DNA of 64,000 nucleotides from Actinomycetota bacterium. GTDB taxonomy: Bacteria; Actinomycetota; Geothermincolia; Fen-727; Anoxymicrobiaceae. The stretch is from contig JAHJCO010000045.1 in the NCBI GenBank assembly GCA_018831265.1, forward strand, positions 1 to 64,000. Direction: 5' to 3'. The translations under genes and the position numbers were made by a program. This document shows, piece by piece, positions 53,714 to 61,319 of the stretch. Positions within the stretch are counted from its first letter, which is position 1. The number at the start of each line of letters is the position of its first letter. The notes under the pieces were generated by a model, which was not told where the DNA came from, did not search any database, and saw only the letters and a program-made list of their open reading frames with translations.

Positions 53714-53858
53714 CATTTGAGTCAGAGCACCTTCATGTCTGCGACGCCAATGTCACATGCCCCTGCGGATGGACTCCTTGACCTAATCGAATTTATTGGC
53801 CAGTGTCCACAAGAGGATCGGCACCAGTAATTTCCACCTGCGATGCACGACGGCCGGC

Positions 53859-54025
53859 GGTGTCAAAGGCTTGAATCACGGTAATTAACTCTTGTACTCA
53901 TTAAATCGACCTGGCCACTTCAATAACTGCCGAAGCGGTCAGGAGACCGACTTCGGGGCGAGATCTGTGACCTCTGCGTTTAGCCGTTAACTACTGTTGG
54001 TCATGTTATTCAAGTCTTTGACACC
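53859..54025. repeat. 167-bp inverted-end element, second copy of the RAYT-2 type
   Basis: ggtgtcaaaggcttgaat (53859-53876) matches the reverse complement of attcaagtctttgacacc (54008-54025) at 17 of 18 bases. Length, ends and the flanking ggcggtgtcaaag agree with 36002-36166, but the interior has diverged apart from taattaactc and gttaactactgttg. It has no transposase gene, so it is a non-autonomous copy. Confidence 0.82.
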
Positions 54026-54075
54026 TGAAGTGGTGTAGCATAGCGGAACCAATATGAGGCCGGGAGGTGAGGCGA

Positions 54076-54543
54076 ATGGTCAACGAGTCCATAGTGGGCA
54101 AGGAGTTCCCGCCGTTCGAGTTTCTCGTGGAGAGGGGCAAGATAAAAGAGTTCGCCCGCGCGCTCGGGGACCGGAACCCCATCTACACTGATATCGAGGT
54201 TGCGCGAAGAGTCGGGTTCGAAGCCGTGCCGGCGCCTCCTACATACACCGCGTCGTTCATGCACCAGGTCCCCGACGAGAACTTCCTGCTGAACCTCATG
54301 GCGGAGATGGAGATCGACGTGGCACGGAGCGTGCACGGCGAGTCGGAGTACGAGTACATCAGGCCGATCGAGGCCGGGGACGTCCTGACCGTGACGATGA
54401 CGGTCAAGGACATCCAGAAGAAGGAGGGCAGGCGCGGCGGGGCGATGACCCTCATCACCACCGAGGCTACTTATGCGAACCAGGACGGAGAGGTCGTGCA
54501 GAAGGACCGGATGGTCTTCATCGAGCGGGCCTCCGTGGCCTGA
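54076..54543 (+). CDS. MaoC-family dehydratase, N-terminal-type subunit (HadA/FAS1-DH-like)
   Basis: 155 residues from ATG 54076, 8 bases after GGGAGG. Hot-dog fold text: FEFLVERGKIKEFARALGDR, VPAPPTYTASFMHQV and YIRPIEAGDVLTVTMTVKDI. This half usually lacks the catalytic Asp-His pair and works as a heterodimer with a hydratase-2 subunit, which is encoded 12 bases downstream. Likely substrate: (3R)-hydroxyacyl-thioesters. Confidence 0.85.
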   Translation: MVNESIVGKEFPPFEFLVERGKIKEFARALGDRNPIYTDIEVARRVGFEAVPAPPTYTASFMHQVPDENFLLNLMAEMEIDVARSVHGESEYEYIRPIEAGDVLTVTMTVKDIQKKEGRRGGAMTLITTEATYANQDGEVVQKDRMVFIERASVA

Positions 54544-54555
54544 AGGAGAGTTGAG

Positions 54556-54987
54556 ATGCCCGAGGAGAAGCTGTTTTTCGAGGATGCGAGTGAAGGTGAC
54601 GAGGCCCCGGAGCTGTCCCTCGAGGTAACCAGGACCCATATCGTGAAGTACGCGGGTGCCGGCGGGGACTTCAACCCCATCCATACCGACGAGGCGTTCG
54701 CGAAGGCTGTGGGCCTGCCGTCGGTGTTCGCCATGGGACTGATGCAGGGTGGATACCTGGCGCGGATGCTGACCGACTGGCTGGGAGTCGGCAACCTGAA
54801 ACGCTACAAGATCCGTTTCACCGGCCAGGTGTGGCCCGGAGAGACCATCACCTGCAGGGGGAGGATCACACGTAGACGTTCAGCAGACGGGGAGAACCTC
54901 GTCGACTGCGAGCTCGCGGTCGTAAACCAGGACGGGCAGAGTAAGATAGTCGGTGAGGCGACCGCCGTCCTCCCATCGAGAGGATGA
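54556..54987 (+). CDS. MaoC-family dehydratase, catalytic subunit (HadB-like)
   Basis: 143 residues. The hydratase-2 motif is complete: YAGAGGDFNPIHTDEAFAKA, with catalytic Asp and His, followed by GLPSVFAMGLMQGGYLARML. GGAGAG stands before ATG 54556. With the preceding gene it forms an (R)-specific hydroxyacyl dehydratase as in mycobacterial HadAB. Its last 108 bases overlap the 3' end of the convergent deacetylase-like gene. Confidence 0.88.
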   Translation: MPEEKLFFEDASEGDEAPELSLEVTRTHIVKYAGAGGDFNPIHTDEAFAKAVGLPSVFAMGLMQGGYLARMLTDWLGVGNLKRYKIRFTGQVWPGETITCRGRITRRRSADGENLVDCELAVVNQDGQSKIVGEATAVLPSRG

Positions 54988-56022
54988 CCGCTGGCGAGGT
55001 CCTCCGGGTCCCTTCCGCGGGCCCTTTGGCGCGGTGTCCATCTGGTTGATGACCTCGTCGGAGACGGTCTTCTCGGGGAGCAGCCCGCCCTCGATTATCC
55101 CTGTCATGGTCCGGCTGTTGAGGCCCTGCGGGTCCTGCTGATGGATGTACTCCATCAGGTTGAAGAGCACCTCGGCCTGTGACCGCACACTGTGTACGAC
55201 CCCTCCGAACGCCCCGGAGTCCATCCGGTCGAAGACCTGCCGGGCCGACGCCTCGTCCTGGTAGACCTGGTAGTGCGCCAGCCACTTGCGCTGTATTCCG
55301 TTGACGTTACCTACCGTGATGAAGTCGTTTATCGCCTTGGTAGGGGTGGGGTCCATCTCCCGGACGCCCGGCTCCCCGTGGTTCGCGAGCCCCGAGCCCG
55401 TGCCGTATAGTATCTGGTCGGGCATCTCCCGCTTGTCGGGCTCCTCGTTCAGGCACCCTGACTTTATCCCGGGGTCTATCCGGTACAGGTGGGCCATGTA
55501 GTCGTCCAGCGTACCGTGGTACTCCTCCGGGGGACTGTGGCCCTGCTGGACGCGCAGGGCGTCCGCCTCGACCTCGGGGTAGCTCGAGTACCCGTCCCAG
55601 GAGCCGTGCCAGACCCCGTGGTGATGGGCCGACATCTCGTGCCCGGCCGCCTTCCAGGACCTGACCTCCGCCAGGCGCTCTGGGCTCTCGGCGATGTAGT
55701 CCGCCCACTGGGCCGAGAACATTAGGGTGAGCTTGATGTTGCAGGAGTCTGCGCGGGCGACCATCTCCCGGAGGGCCCCGTAGGCCTCCTCGATCTCCGC
55801 CCGGCCGTTCGGCCTGTTGAACGGCTCGTTGTGGACCGCGAAGAAGTAGTAGGGGAGACCGCTTACGGCAGGCTGCGGTTGTGACGAGGCGGTCATCCCG
55901 GGAGCGCTCGAGCCGTCGGCGGTGCCGGTCGAGGTCGCACCACCGCAGCCTGATGCGACGATGCACGCGACTGCGACGAATACTGCCGCCAGGACCGTAA
56001 CCGATCTCTTCAAGTCTCCCAC
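54880..56022 (-). CDS. Polysaccharide deacetylase-like lipoprotein with aberrant 3' end
   Basis: 380 residues from GTG 56022 (TTG 56013 fits the GGAGG better). Lipoprotein signal with lipobox IVASGC. The central part (YYFFAVHNEPFNRPNGRAEI, KAAGHEMSAHHHGVWHGSWD) has the histidine-rich motif of NodB-like deacetylases, though the first Asp motif is not clear. From about residue 333 (PKGPRKGPGGPRQRSSSRWE) the sequence becomes low-complexity and then runs antisense through the end of the MaoC gene, so the native stop was probably lost by a frameshift or mutation. Confidence 0.7.
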   Translation of the reverse strand: MGDLKRSVTVLAAVFVAVACIVASGCGGATSTGTADGSSAPGMTASSQPQPAVSGLPYYFFAVHNEPFNRPNGRAEIEEAYGALREMVARADSCNIKLTLMFSAQWADYIAESPERLAEVRSWKAAGHEMSAHHHGVWHGSWDGYSSYPEVEADALRVQQGHSPPEEYHGTLDDYMAHLYRIDPGIKSGCLNEEPDKREMPDQILYGTGSGLANHGEPGVREMDPTPTKAINDFITVGNVNGIQRKWLAHYQVYQDEASARQVFDRMDSGAFGGVVHSVRSQAEVLFNLMEYIHQQDPQGLNSRTMTGIIEGGLLPEKTVSDEVINQMDTAPKGPRKGPGGPRQRSSSRWEDGGRLTDYLTLPVLVYDRELAVDEVLPVC

Positions 56023-56177
56023 CTCCAGATCAGGGGCTTACACGGATATCCTCTCGCCACGGTATTAAGCGGTATCCCGCGCGCCGTTAAAAGCCGGTTA
56101 ATCGCGTCCCTGTGATAGAATCGCGACGCGCGGAAAAGCCTCGGGGTTTGCGGCCCGGGCATGGGATTCGAACGTCA

Positions 56178-56245
56178 TGCAAGAAATGGTCTGAGGGAAT
56201 CTTGCAGAGGGAATCTTGCAAGAAATGGTCTGAGGGAATCTTGCA
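56178..56245 (+). repeat. 29-nt direct repeat in the leader of the zinc-ribbon gene
   Basis: tgcaagaaatggtctgaggg continuing gaatcttgca occurs at 56178-56206 and 56217-56245; a third gagggaatcttgca lies between. Each unit can fold (tgcaag with cttgca). The array ends 3 bases before AGGAGG of the next gene, so it may influence translation. Confidence 0.7.
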
Positions 56246-56257
56246 AGAGGAGGTTAC

Positions 56258-56839
56258 ATGTTCTGCCTGAACTGCGGTGCGAAACTGGACGACTCGGCGG
56301 CCTACTGCCCGACCTGCGGTCAGGCCGTGTCCCAGGAGCCCACACCCGTTCCGGCACCTGCATCCACGCCGCAGGAGCCGCCACCGGCCCATGGCCGCCC
56401 GCCCATGCCTCCCCCGGTCCCCGGCGTTCAGGTGCAGGTCCAGCCCCCACCGGTGCCGGGTCCACAGCTTGCACCCCCCCCGCCTCCGGTCCCCGGTCGG
56501 CCGCAGGTGCCGCCCCAGCCGTACCTGCCGCCCCCACCCCTGCCGTATAGCCCACAGCAGATAGCGGGGTACATGCCGATGACGGCCCGGAACGAGGGGC
56601 TCTTCATCGCGTCGATGATCCTCGGGATCTGCTCGCTGCTGTTCTATCCGCTGGGCGTTATCCTGGGGGCACTGGCGATCGTCTTCTATGCCATCGGCTT
56701 GAAGCACCTGGCCCTGCAGCCCGGGCTCAGGGGCAAGGGCATGGGAATCGCCGGGCTGGTCACCGGGATAATAGGAGCGCTCGGGAGCATCCTGTTCTGG
56801 GTAGCTATTGCATTCGACTCGAGTCTGCTCAACGTCTGA
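56258..56839 (+). CDS. Zinc-ribbon / proline-rich / DUF4190 membrane protein
   Basis: 193 residues with AGGAGG before ATG 56258. N-terminal zinc ribbon FCLNCGAKLDDSAAYCPTCG, then ~85 residues dominated by Pro, Gln and Val, then two membrane helices typical of DUF4190 (GLFIASMILGICSLLFYPLG, GIAGLVTGIIGALGSILFWV). Common in Actinomycetota; function unknown. Confidence 0.85.
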   Translation: MFCLNCGAKLDDSAAYCPTCGQAVSQEPTPVPAPASTPQEPPPAHGRPPMPPPVPGVQVQVQPPPVPGPQLAPPPPPVPGRPQVPPQPYLPPPPLPYSPQQIAGYMPMTARNEGLFIASMILGICSLLFYPLGVILGALAIVFYAIGLKHLALQPGLRGKGMGIAGLVTGIIGALGSILFWVAIAFDSSLLNV

Positions 56840-56890
56840 CGGTTCAGCGGGCGGGCGGAAGGCCCCACGCGGAAAGCGAGCACATCTCTG

Positions 56891-57607
56891 ATGCAGCCGG
56901 TCAAGAGGCTGGAGATAGATTACAACGGCGAGAGGATCGAGATCGTCTCGTCCATCGCCGGTGAGGCCGGCGAGCTCGACGAGGTTAAGGACTTCGTGCG
57001 CCTGGAGTACCAGCGCCGGGGCTACATCCCGCCGGACCTCTCAGAGTTCAGGGACGAGTACGACGACTCCAGCATCTACTTCGGCACCTACGCCAACGAC
57101 CGGCTCCTGGCCGCCGCCCGGCTGATCGACGCAGAGACCCTTCCGACCGAATCGATATACTACAGATTCGAGGTGCCCGACCCGCTCAAGCCTTGCCCGC
57201 GCGGGCTCCTCAGGGAGGTAAGCCGGCTCACGGCGGTCCGGAGGCCGGGGAAGAACCCGCTGCCGAGGCACTTCCTCACGACCACCATGATATCGGCCCT
57301 GATCGACTACGGGTTCAAGGTCGGGCTCTGCGGAGGGGTGAGCGTTATCAAGCGCTCGTTCATGGACCTGTTCGAACGCCTGGACCTGCCGGCGCTCCAC
57401 GAGATCCCGGAAGCGGAACTGGTGTACCCGCGGGGGGCCCAGGGGTCTGGGTTCTTCTACGAGGAGTCGAACCCGCCGGTGCCGATCTACTACCTGCACG
57501 ACGAGGCAAAAGCGATATTCGACGGGCTGTTCCGCAACATGTCGCGCACGGGCATGACCCTGCTGGGGGAGCCCCTGGAGATATCCTCCTACGAGGTCCT
57601 GGTATAG
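56891..57607 (+). CDS. N-acyl amino acid synthase FeeM-like (GNAT/autoinducer-synthase fold)
   Basis: 238 residues. EVKDFVRLEYQRRGYIPPDL, IYFGTYANDRLLAAARLIDA, REVSRLTAVRRPGKNPLPRH (the E-S/V-R element shared by LuxI- and FeeM-type enzymes) and SVIKRSFMDLFERLDL place it among acyltransferases of the autoinducer-synthase superfamily. FeeM makes long-chain N-acyl amino acids. The gene converges on two receiver genes, so a signalling role is possible but unproven. Confidence 0.72.
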   Translation: MQPVKRLEIDYNGERIEIVSSIAGEAGELDEVKDFVRLEYQRRGYIPPDLSEFRDEYDDSSIYFGTYANDRLLAAARLIDAETLPTESIYYRFEVPDPLKPCPRGLLREVSRLTAVRRPGKNPLPRHFLTTTMISALIDYGFKVGLCGGVSVIKRSFMDLFERLDLPALHEIPEAELVYPRGAQGSGFFYEESNPPVPIYYLHDEAKAIFDGLFRNMSRTGMTLLGEPLEISSYEVLV

Positions 57608-57632
57608 ATGTGCCCGGACGGGCGCCGGCCCG

Positions 57633-58007
57633 TCAGGCGAGAAGCTTCTCCGCGTGCGCCAGGAGGACGTCGGGCTCGACGGGTTTGTCTATGTAGTCCT
57701 CGGACTGAAGCTCCATCCCCCTGCTCCGCGGGATGTTGGTCTCGACGCCGCGGGAAGCGAAGCTGGTCAGCATCATGATGGGGATATCGGTCAACTCCGC
57801 GTCGTTCTTCATCTCCTCGGCGGCGCTGAAGCCGTCCTCGGTCGGCATTATGACGTCGAGGATGATCAGATCGGGCTTCTCCGCCCTGGCCATCTCGATC
57901 CCCTTGTCACCGTCGTAGGCAACGATGACCGCGTATTTCTCCTCCAGAACCGCCCTGGTGGACTCGACGAAATCCTTGTCATCATCAACCAGAAGTACCT
58001 TCTTCAT
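57633..58007 (-). CDS. Single-domain response regulator (receiver only)
   Basis: 124 residues. KKVLLVDDDKDFVESTRAVL (acidic pocket), PDLIILDVIMPTEDGFSAAE (phospho-Asp), MMLTSFASR (Thr/Ser switch) and DYIDKPVEPDVLL (Lys). No output domain. It ends the minus-strand formate/methyl operon. Confidence 0.9.
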   Translation of the reverse strand: MKKVLLVDDDKDFVESTRAVLEEKYAVIVAYDGDKGIEMARAEKPDLIILDVIMPTEDGFSAAEEMKNDAELTDIPIMMLTSFASRGVETNIPRSRGMELQSEDYIDKPVEPDVLLAHAEKLLA

Positions 58008-58043
58008 ACCGTCCTCCCGCTTGTGCTCATGAATGATGAATTA

Positions 58044-58448
58044 TTATACATCAAGGCCCTTGCGCGCCAGAGAGTTGTGAACCCGCTCCAGGACCACGTC
58101 CGGATCGATGGGCTTCTCGACGTAATCGTCGACGTCCAGGCTCAGCCCGGTCTCGAGTTCGTACCTCCTCTGGCTGACCTCCTCGCGCACGGAGGTCAGG
58201 ATGAGGACGGGCATGTCCCTCCATTTCGACCAGCGCGGGTCCTGCAGCTGCTTGCAGACCCCGAACCCGTCCAGGACAGGCATCAGCAGGTCCAGGATGA
58301 CCATGTCGGGGTCCTCTTCCCTGATCGCCTCGAGACCCTGGGCACCGTCGTTAGCGGTCACGACCGCATACCCCTCGCCCTCGAGCAGTTCCGTCAGCAC
58401 GTCCCTTATATCGGGATCGTCGTCCACAACGAGTATCTTCGCGCTCAA
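58044..58448 (-). CDS. Single-domain response regulator (receiver only)
   Basis: 134 residues from TTG 58448, behind GGGAGGGG. KILVVDDDPDIRDVLTELLE, PDMVILDLLMPVLDGFGVCK (phospho-Asp), VLILTSVREEVSQRRYELET and VEKPIDPDVVLERV. No output domain. It lies 13 bases after metF and 36 bases before the other receiver gene. Confidence 0.9.
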   Translation of the reverse strand: MSAKILVVDDDPDIRDVLTELLEGEGYAVVTANDGAQGLEAIREEDPDMVILDLLMPVLDGFGVCKQLQDPRWSKWRDMPVLILTSVREEVSQRRYELETGLSLDVDDYVEKPIDPDVVLERVHNSLARKGLDV

Positions 58449-58461
58449 TTCGCTCCCCTCC

Positions 58462-59379
58462 CTAGAGCGCCGGCCTGGGCAGCAGGCCGGCCCTCTCGAT
58501 AATCTCCGGGACGATCTCCTCCCAGCCGACCGCCTGGACATGAATCCCGTGCACGCCGGGTATCACCTTGACCTCCTCGATTATCTCGAGGATCACCTTT
58601 ATTCCCTCTTCGCGGACGTCCTTGGCCTTCTCCAGCCGCTTGATCATCGCGTCGGGGATCTCCACTCCGGAGACGTAGTCCCGCATGTAGCGCGCCATGC
58701 CGACCGCCTTTACGGGTATTATACCGGCCAGGATGTGCGTCCGGCGGTCTATGCCCTCGGCACAGATCTCCTTCATCCACTCCGCGAACCTGGGCACGTC
58801 GTAGACCGCCTGGGTCTGGATGAAGTCCGCGCCCGCCTTGACCTTCTTGGACAGCCTGGCCGTGCGATACTCGAACGGGTCGGCGTACGGGTTCTCGACC
58901 GCGCCGATGAACATCGGGACAGGCCCCGCGACCTCCTCACCGGAGATGAACTTCCCTTCCTCGCGCATGGTCTTCACGGCGGCGATCAACTGGACGGAGT
59001 CTATGTCGAACACCACCTTTGCCTCGGGGTGGTTGCCGAACTTCACGTGGTCGCCGGTCAGGCACAGCAGGTTGCCGATCCCGAGCGCGACCGCTCCGCA
59101 GATATCGCTCTGCAGCATTATGCGGTTGCGGTCGCGGCAGAGCATCTGCATGACGGGGTCCAGTCCCATCCTCTTGAGGATACCGCAGGCCGCGAGGCTG
59201 GACATGCGCACCACGGCGGTCTGGTTGTCGGTCACGTTGAACGCGTCCGCCGCGTGCCGGATGGCCTCGCCCTTTGTCTCTATGGCCTTGGACGAGCCCC
59301 CCTTCGGGGGACCTATCTCGGCCGTCACGGCGAACTGGTCGGCCTCCAGGACCTTTTCGAGATTCGTTCCCGCTTTCAT
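58462..59379 (-). CDS. metF: Methylenetetrahydrofolate reductase, catalytic subunit MetF
   Basis: 305 residues, TIM barrel. FAVTAEIGPPKGGSSKAIET, DAFNVTDNQTAVVRMSSLAA, CLTGDHVKFGNHPEAKVVFD and DFIQTQAVYDVPRFAEWMKE match the MetF class that works with MetV in acetogens. FAD-dependent reduction of methylene-THF to methyl-THF. GGAAGGGG precedes ATG 59379. Confidence 0.93.
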   Translation of the reverse strand: MKAGTNLEKVLEADQFAVTAEIGPPKGGSSKAIETKGEAIRHAADAFNVTDNQTAVVRMSSLAACGILKRMGLDPVMQMLCRDRNRIMLQSDICGAVALGIGNLLCLTGDHVKFGNHPEAKVVFDIDSVQLIAAVKTMREEGKFISGEEVAGPVPMFIGAVENPYADPFEYRTARLSKKVKAGADFIQTQAVYDVPRFAEWMKEICAEGIDRRTHILAGIIPVKAVGMARYMRDYVSGVEIPDAMIKRLEKAKDVREEGIKVILEIIEEVKVIPGVHGIHVQAVGWEEIVPEIIERAGLLPRPAL

Positions 59380-59400
59380 CGCGCAAAACCCCTTCCGAGT

Positions 59401-60642
59401 CTATTCCATAGCCCCGGTCCGCCTCAAACGAACGGTAAAGGAGAACCTGGTTCCCCGGTCGCTGCCCGGCGCCGGGCTCTCGGCCCATATCCTCCCGCCG
59501 TGCAGTTCCACGACACGCTTGCAGATTGAAAGGCCGAGCCCCGTGCCGTCGGCGTCGTGATCGCCCCTGAAGAAATCGTCGAATATCCGCGGCATGACCT
59601 CGGGACCTATTCCCGACCCGTCGTCCTCGACATCGACCCGCAGGTAGTCACCGTCCAGGCCCGCGCGGATCGCGATCGTCCCCTTCTCCGGCGTGTAGCG
59701 GACGGCGTTGGACACGAGGTTGTTGATGACCTGGGCGAGCCTCTTGCCGGAGGCGTAGACGACCGGCAGGTCGCCTGCCACCTCCGCGACTATCCGGATC
59801 TGCTTCTGGTGGGCGAGCCCGTCCGCGGTCTCCACGCAGTCGTCCATCACCTCGCCCAGCGCGGTCATCTGCATCTCGGGCGCCACCTGCCCTGTCTCCA
59901 GCCGGCCCACGTCGAGCAGGTCGCTTATCAGCTCGAGCATGCCGTCGAGCCTCACGATGCTGCGCCGGAGCCACGTCTCCTGCTTTTCCGTCAGCGGGCC
60001 GGGGGTCCCGCGTAACATCACCTTGAGGTAGCTCTCGACCGCGCCGACCGGCGCCTTCAGGTCGTGCGCCACCATGGAGAGGAACTGCACGAACTCCTCG
60101 CGGTCGTCCTCGAGCTTCTCGATCTCGCACTTGGCGTCGTCGACGTGCCTCATCAGCGTGTCGTAGGCTTTCGCCTTCTCGAGGACGATGCCGCCCAGGT
60201 CGGCAATGGAGACGAGGAAATCCATCTCACCTTTCTTGAACTTCGTAACCTTCGTCGTGTAGATGCGAAGGAGGCCCAGGATGTCGCCCGATGTCCCCCG
60301 GATCGGGATCGAGAGCAGGCTCGCTATCCCTTCCCGCAGGGCCTGTTCTGGATACTGTATGCGCGGGTCGTTGGCCACGTTGATGATGTTGACCGGGGTA
60401 CCGGAGAGAAGCTCCTCGATCGACTCGTCGACGGCGATCTCGCCCTTGCTGAGGTAGGTGTCGCTGAGGCCGTAGGAGACAAGGTGCTCGAGCGTCAGGC
60501 CGTCGGCCGAGAGGGTGAGTATGGAGCAACCCTTCGAGCCGGTTCCCTTGGCGGTGCTCTCCACGATCGAGCGCAGGACGTTGTCTGCCCCCACGGCCTC
60601 GATGACCGGCTTGGCGATCTCGTAGAGTAGCTCGTAGCGCAT
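59401..60642 (-). CDS. GAF-domain sensor histidine kinase
   Basis: 413 residues. Residues ~10-160 are a GAF domain (ILTLSADGLTLEHLVSYGLS, SLLSIPIRGTSGDILGLLRI); a coiled coil leads to HisKA with phospho-His in MVAHDLKAPVGAVESYLKVM, and HATPase motifs NLVSNAVRYTPEKG, VEDDGSGIGPEVM, GTGLGLSICKRV. No membrane helix, so cytoplasmic. It sits between metV and metF with gaps of 8 and 21 bases, tying it to this pathway. Confidence 0.92.
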   Translation of the reverse strand: MRYELLYEIAKPVIEAVGADNVLRSIVESTAKGTGSKGCSILTLSADGLTLEHLVSYGLSDTYLSKGEIAVDESIEELLSGTPVNIINVANDPRIQYPEQALREGIASLLSIPIRGTSGDILGLLRIYTTKVTKFKKGEMDFLVSIADLGGIVLEKAKAYDTLMRHVDDAKCEIEKLEDDREEFVQFLSMVAHDLKAPVGAVESYLKVMLRGTPGPLTEKQETWLRRSIVRLDGMLELISDLLDVGRLETGQVAPEMQMTALGEVMDDCVETADGLAHQKQIRIVAEVAGDLPVVYASGKRLAQVINNLVSNAVRYTPEKGTIAIRAGLDGDYLRVDVEDDGSGIGPEVMPRIFDDFFRGDHDADGTGLGLSICKRVVELHGGRIWAESPAPGSDRGTRFSFTVRLRRTGAME

Positions 60643-60650
60643 CTACCCTC

Positions 60651-61310
60651 TTACTTTCGCTGGTTCATGGAGTAGTGCCCGGGCCCGCCCGAGAAGGACT
60701 TGCTCCAGTCGCGAACGGGGAGGATCTCCTCCAGCAGCTCGAGCCGGCCCAGGGCCTTGAGCCTGTCGTAGATCATCTGCCAGCCGCAGGGGACCCCGCC
60801 GCCGATCTCGCACAGGCCCCCCACCGATCCGCCGCATGGCCCGTTGAACAGGCTCTTGGCGCACCTGGTGATGGGGCAGATGCCTCCCGTCAGCCCCAGG
60901 ACGCAGTCGCCGCACTGGCTGCACTCTTCCTGGAATTCGCCCCCCTGCTCCTCGCGACCGACGAACATGGTGTTGAGCGCGGGAAGTGTGGGCACGGCCA
61001 GGAGGTCGGACACCTGTCTCACGCCGTAGGCGCAGGACATCACGAAGACGGACTCGGCTCCATCCACGACGGCGAGGAACTCGCCGCGCGCCTCAAACGG
61101 CAGCGGCTCGCAGGCGACCGGCAGGACGATCGTCCCGACGATCTTCCTACCGGATTCCGCCAGGGACGCGGAGAGCTCGGCGACCTGCTCCACCCCCCCC
61201 GTTCCGATCAGGGTCGGGCAGGTGCCGCATCCGACGACGAAGACCCGTTTTGCGTCGCCAAGGAGCTCGAGGAGCTCCTCGAGCGGCTTCCGGGTCGTTA
61301 TGCTCTTCAT
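60651..61310 (-). CDS. metV: Methylenetetrahydrofolate reductase partner MetV (zinc/Fe-S C-terminal domain protein)
   Basis: 219 residues. VVGCGTCPTLIGTGGVEQVA, MSCAYGVRQVSDLLAVPTLP and the Cys-rich end ECSQCGDCVLGLTGGICPIT with CAKSLFNGPCGG are the MetV signature, also called the MTHFR_C domain. In acetogens it forms MetFV complexes that receive electrons. It lies 9 bases after the NuoF-like gene. Confidence 0.92.
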   Translation of the reverse strand: MKSITTRKPLEELLELLGDAKRVFVVGCGTCPTLIGTGGVEQVAELSASLAESGRKIVGTIVLPVACEPLPFEARGEFLAVVDGAESVFVMSCAYGVRQVSDLLAVPTLPALNTMFVGREEQGGEFQEECSQCGDCVLGLTGGICPITRCAKSLFNGPCGGSVGGLCEIGGGVPCGWQMIYDRLKALGRLELLEEILPVRDWSKSFSGGPGHYSMNQRK

Positions 61311-61319
61311 CTGGACTCC

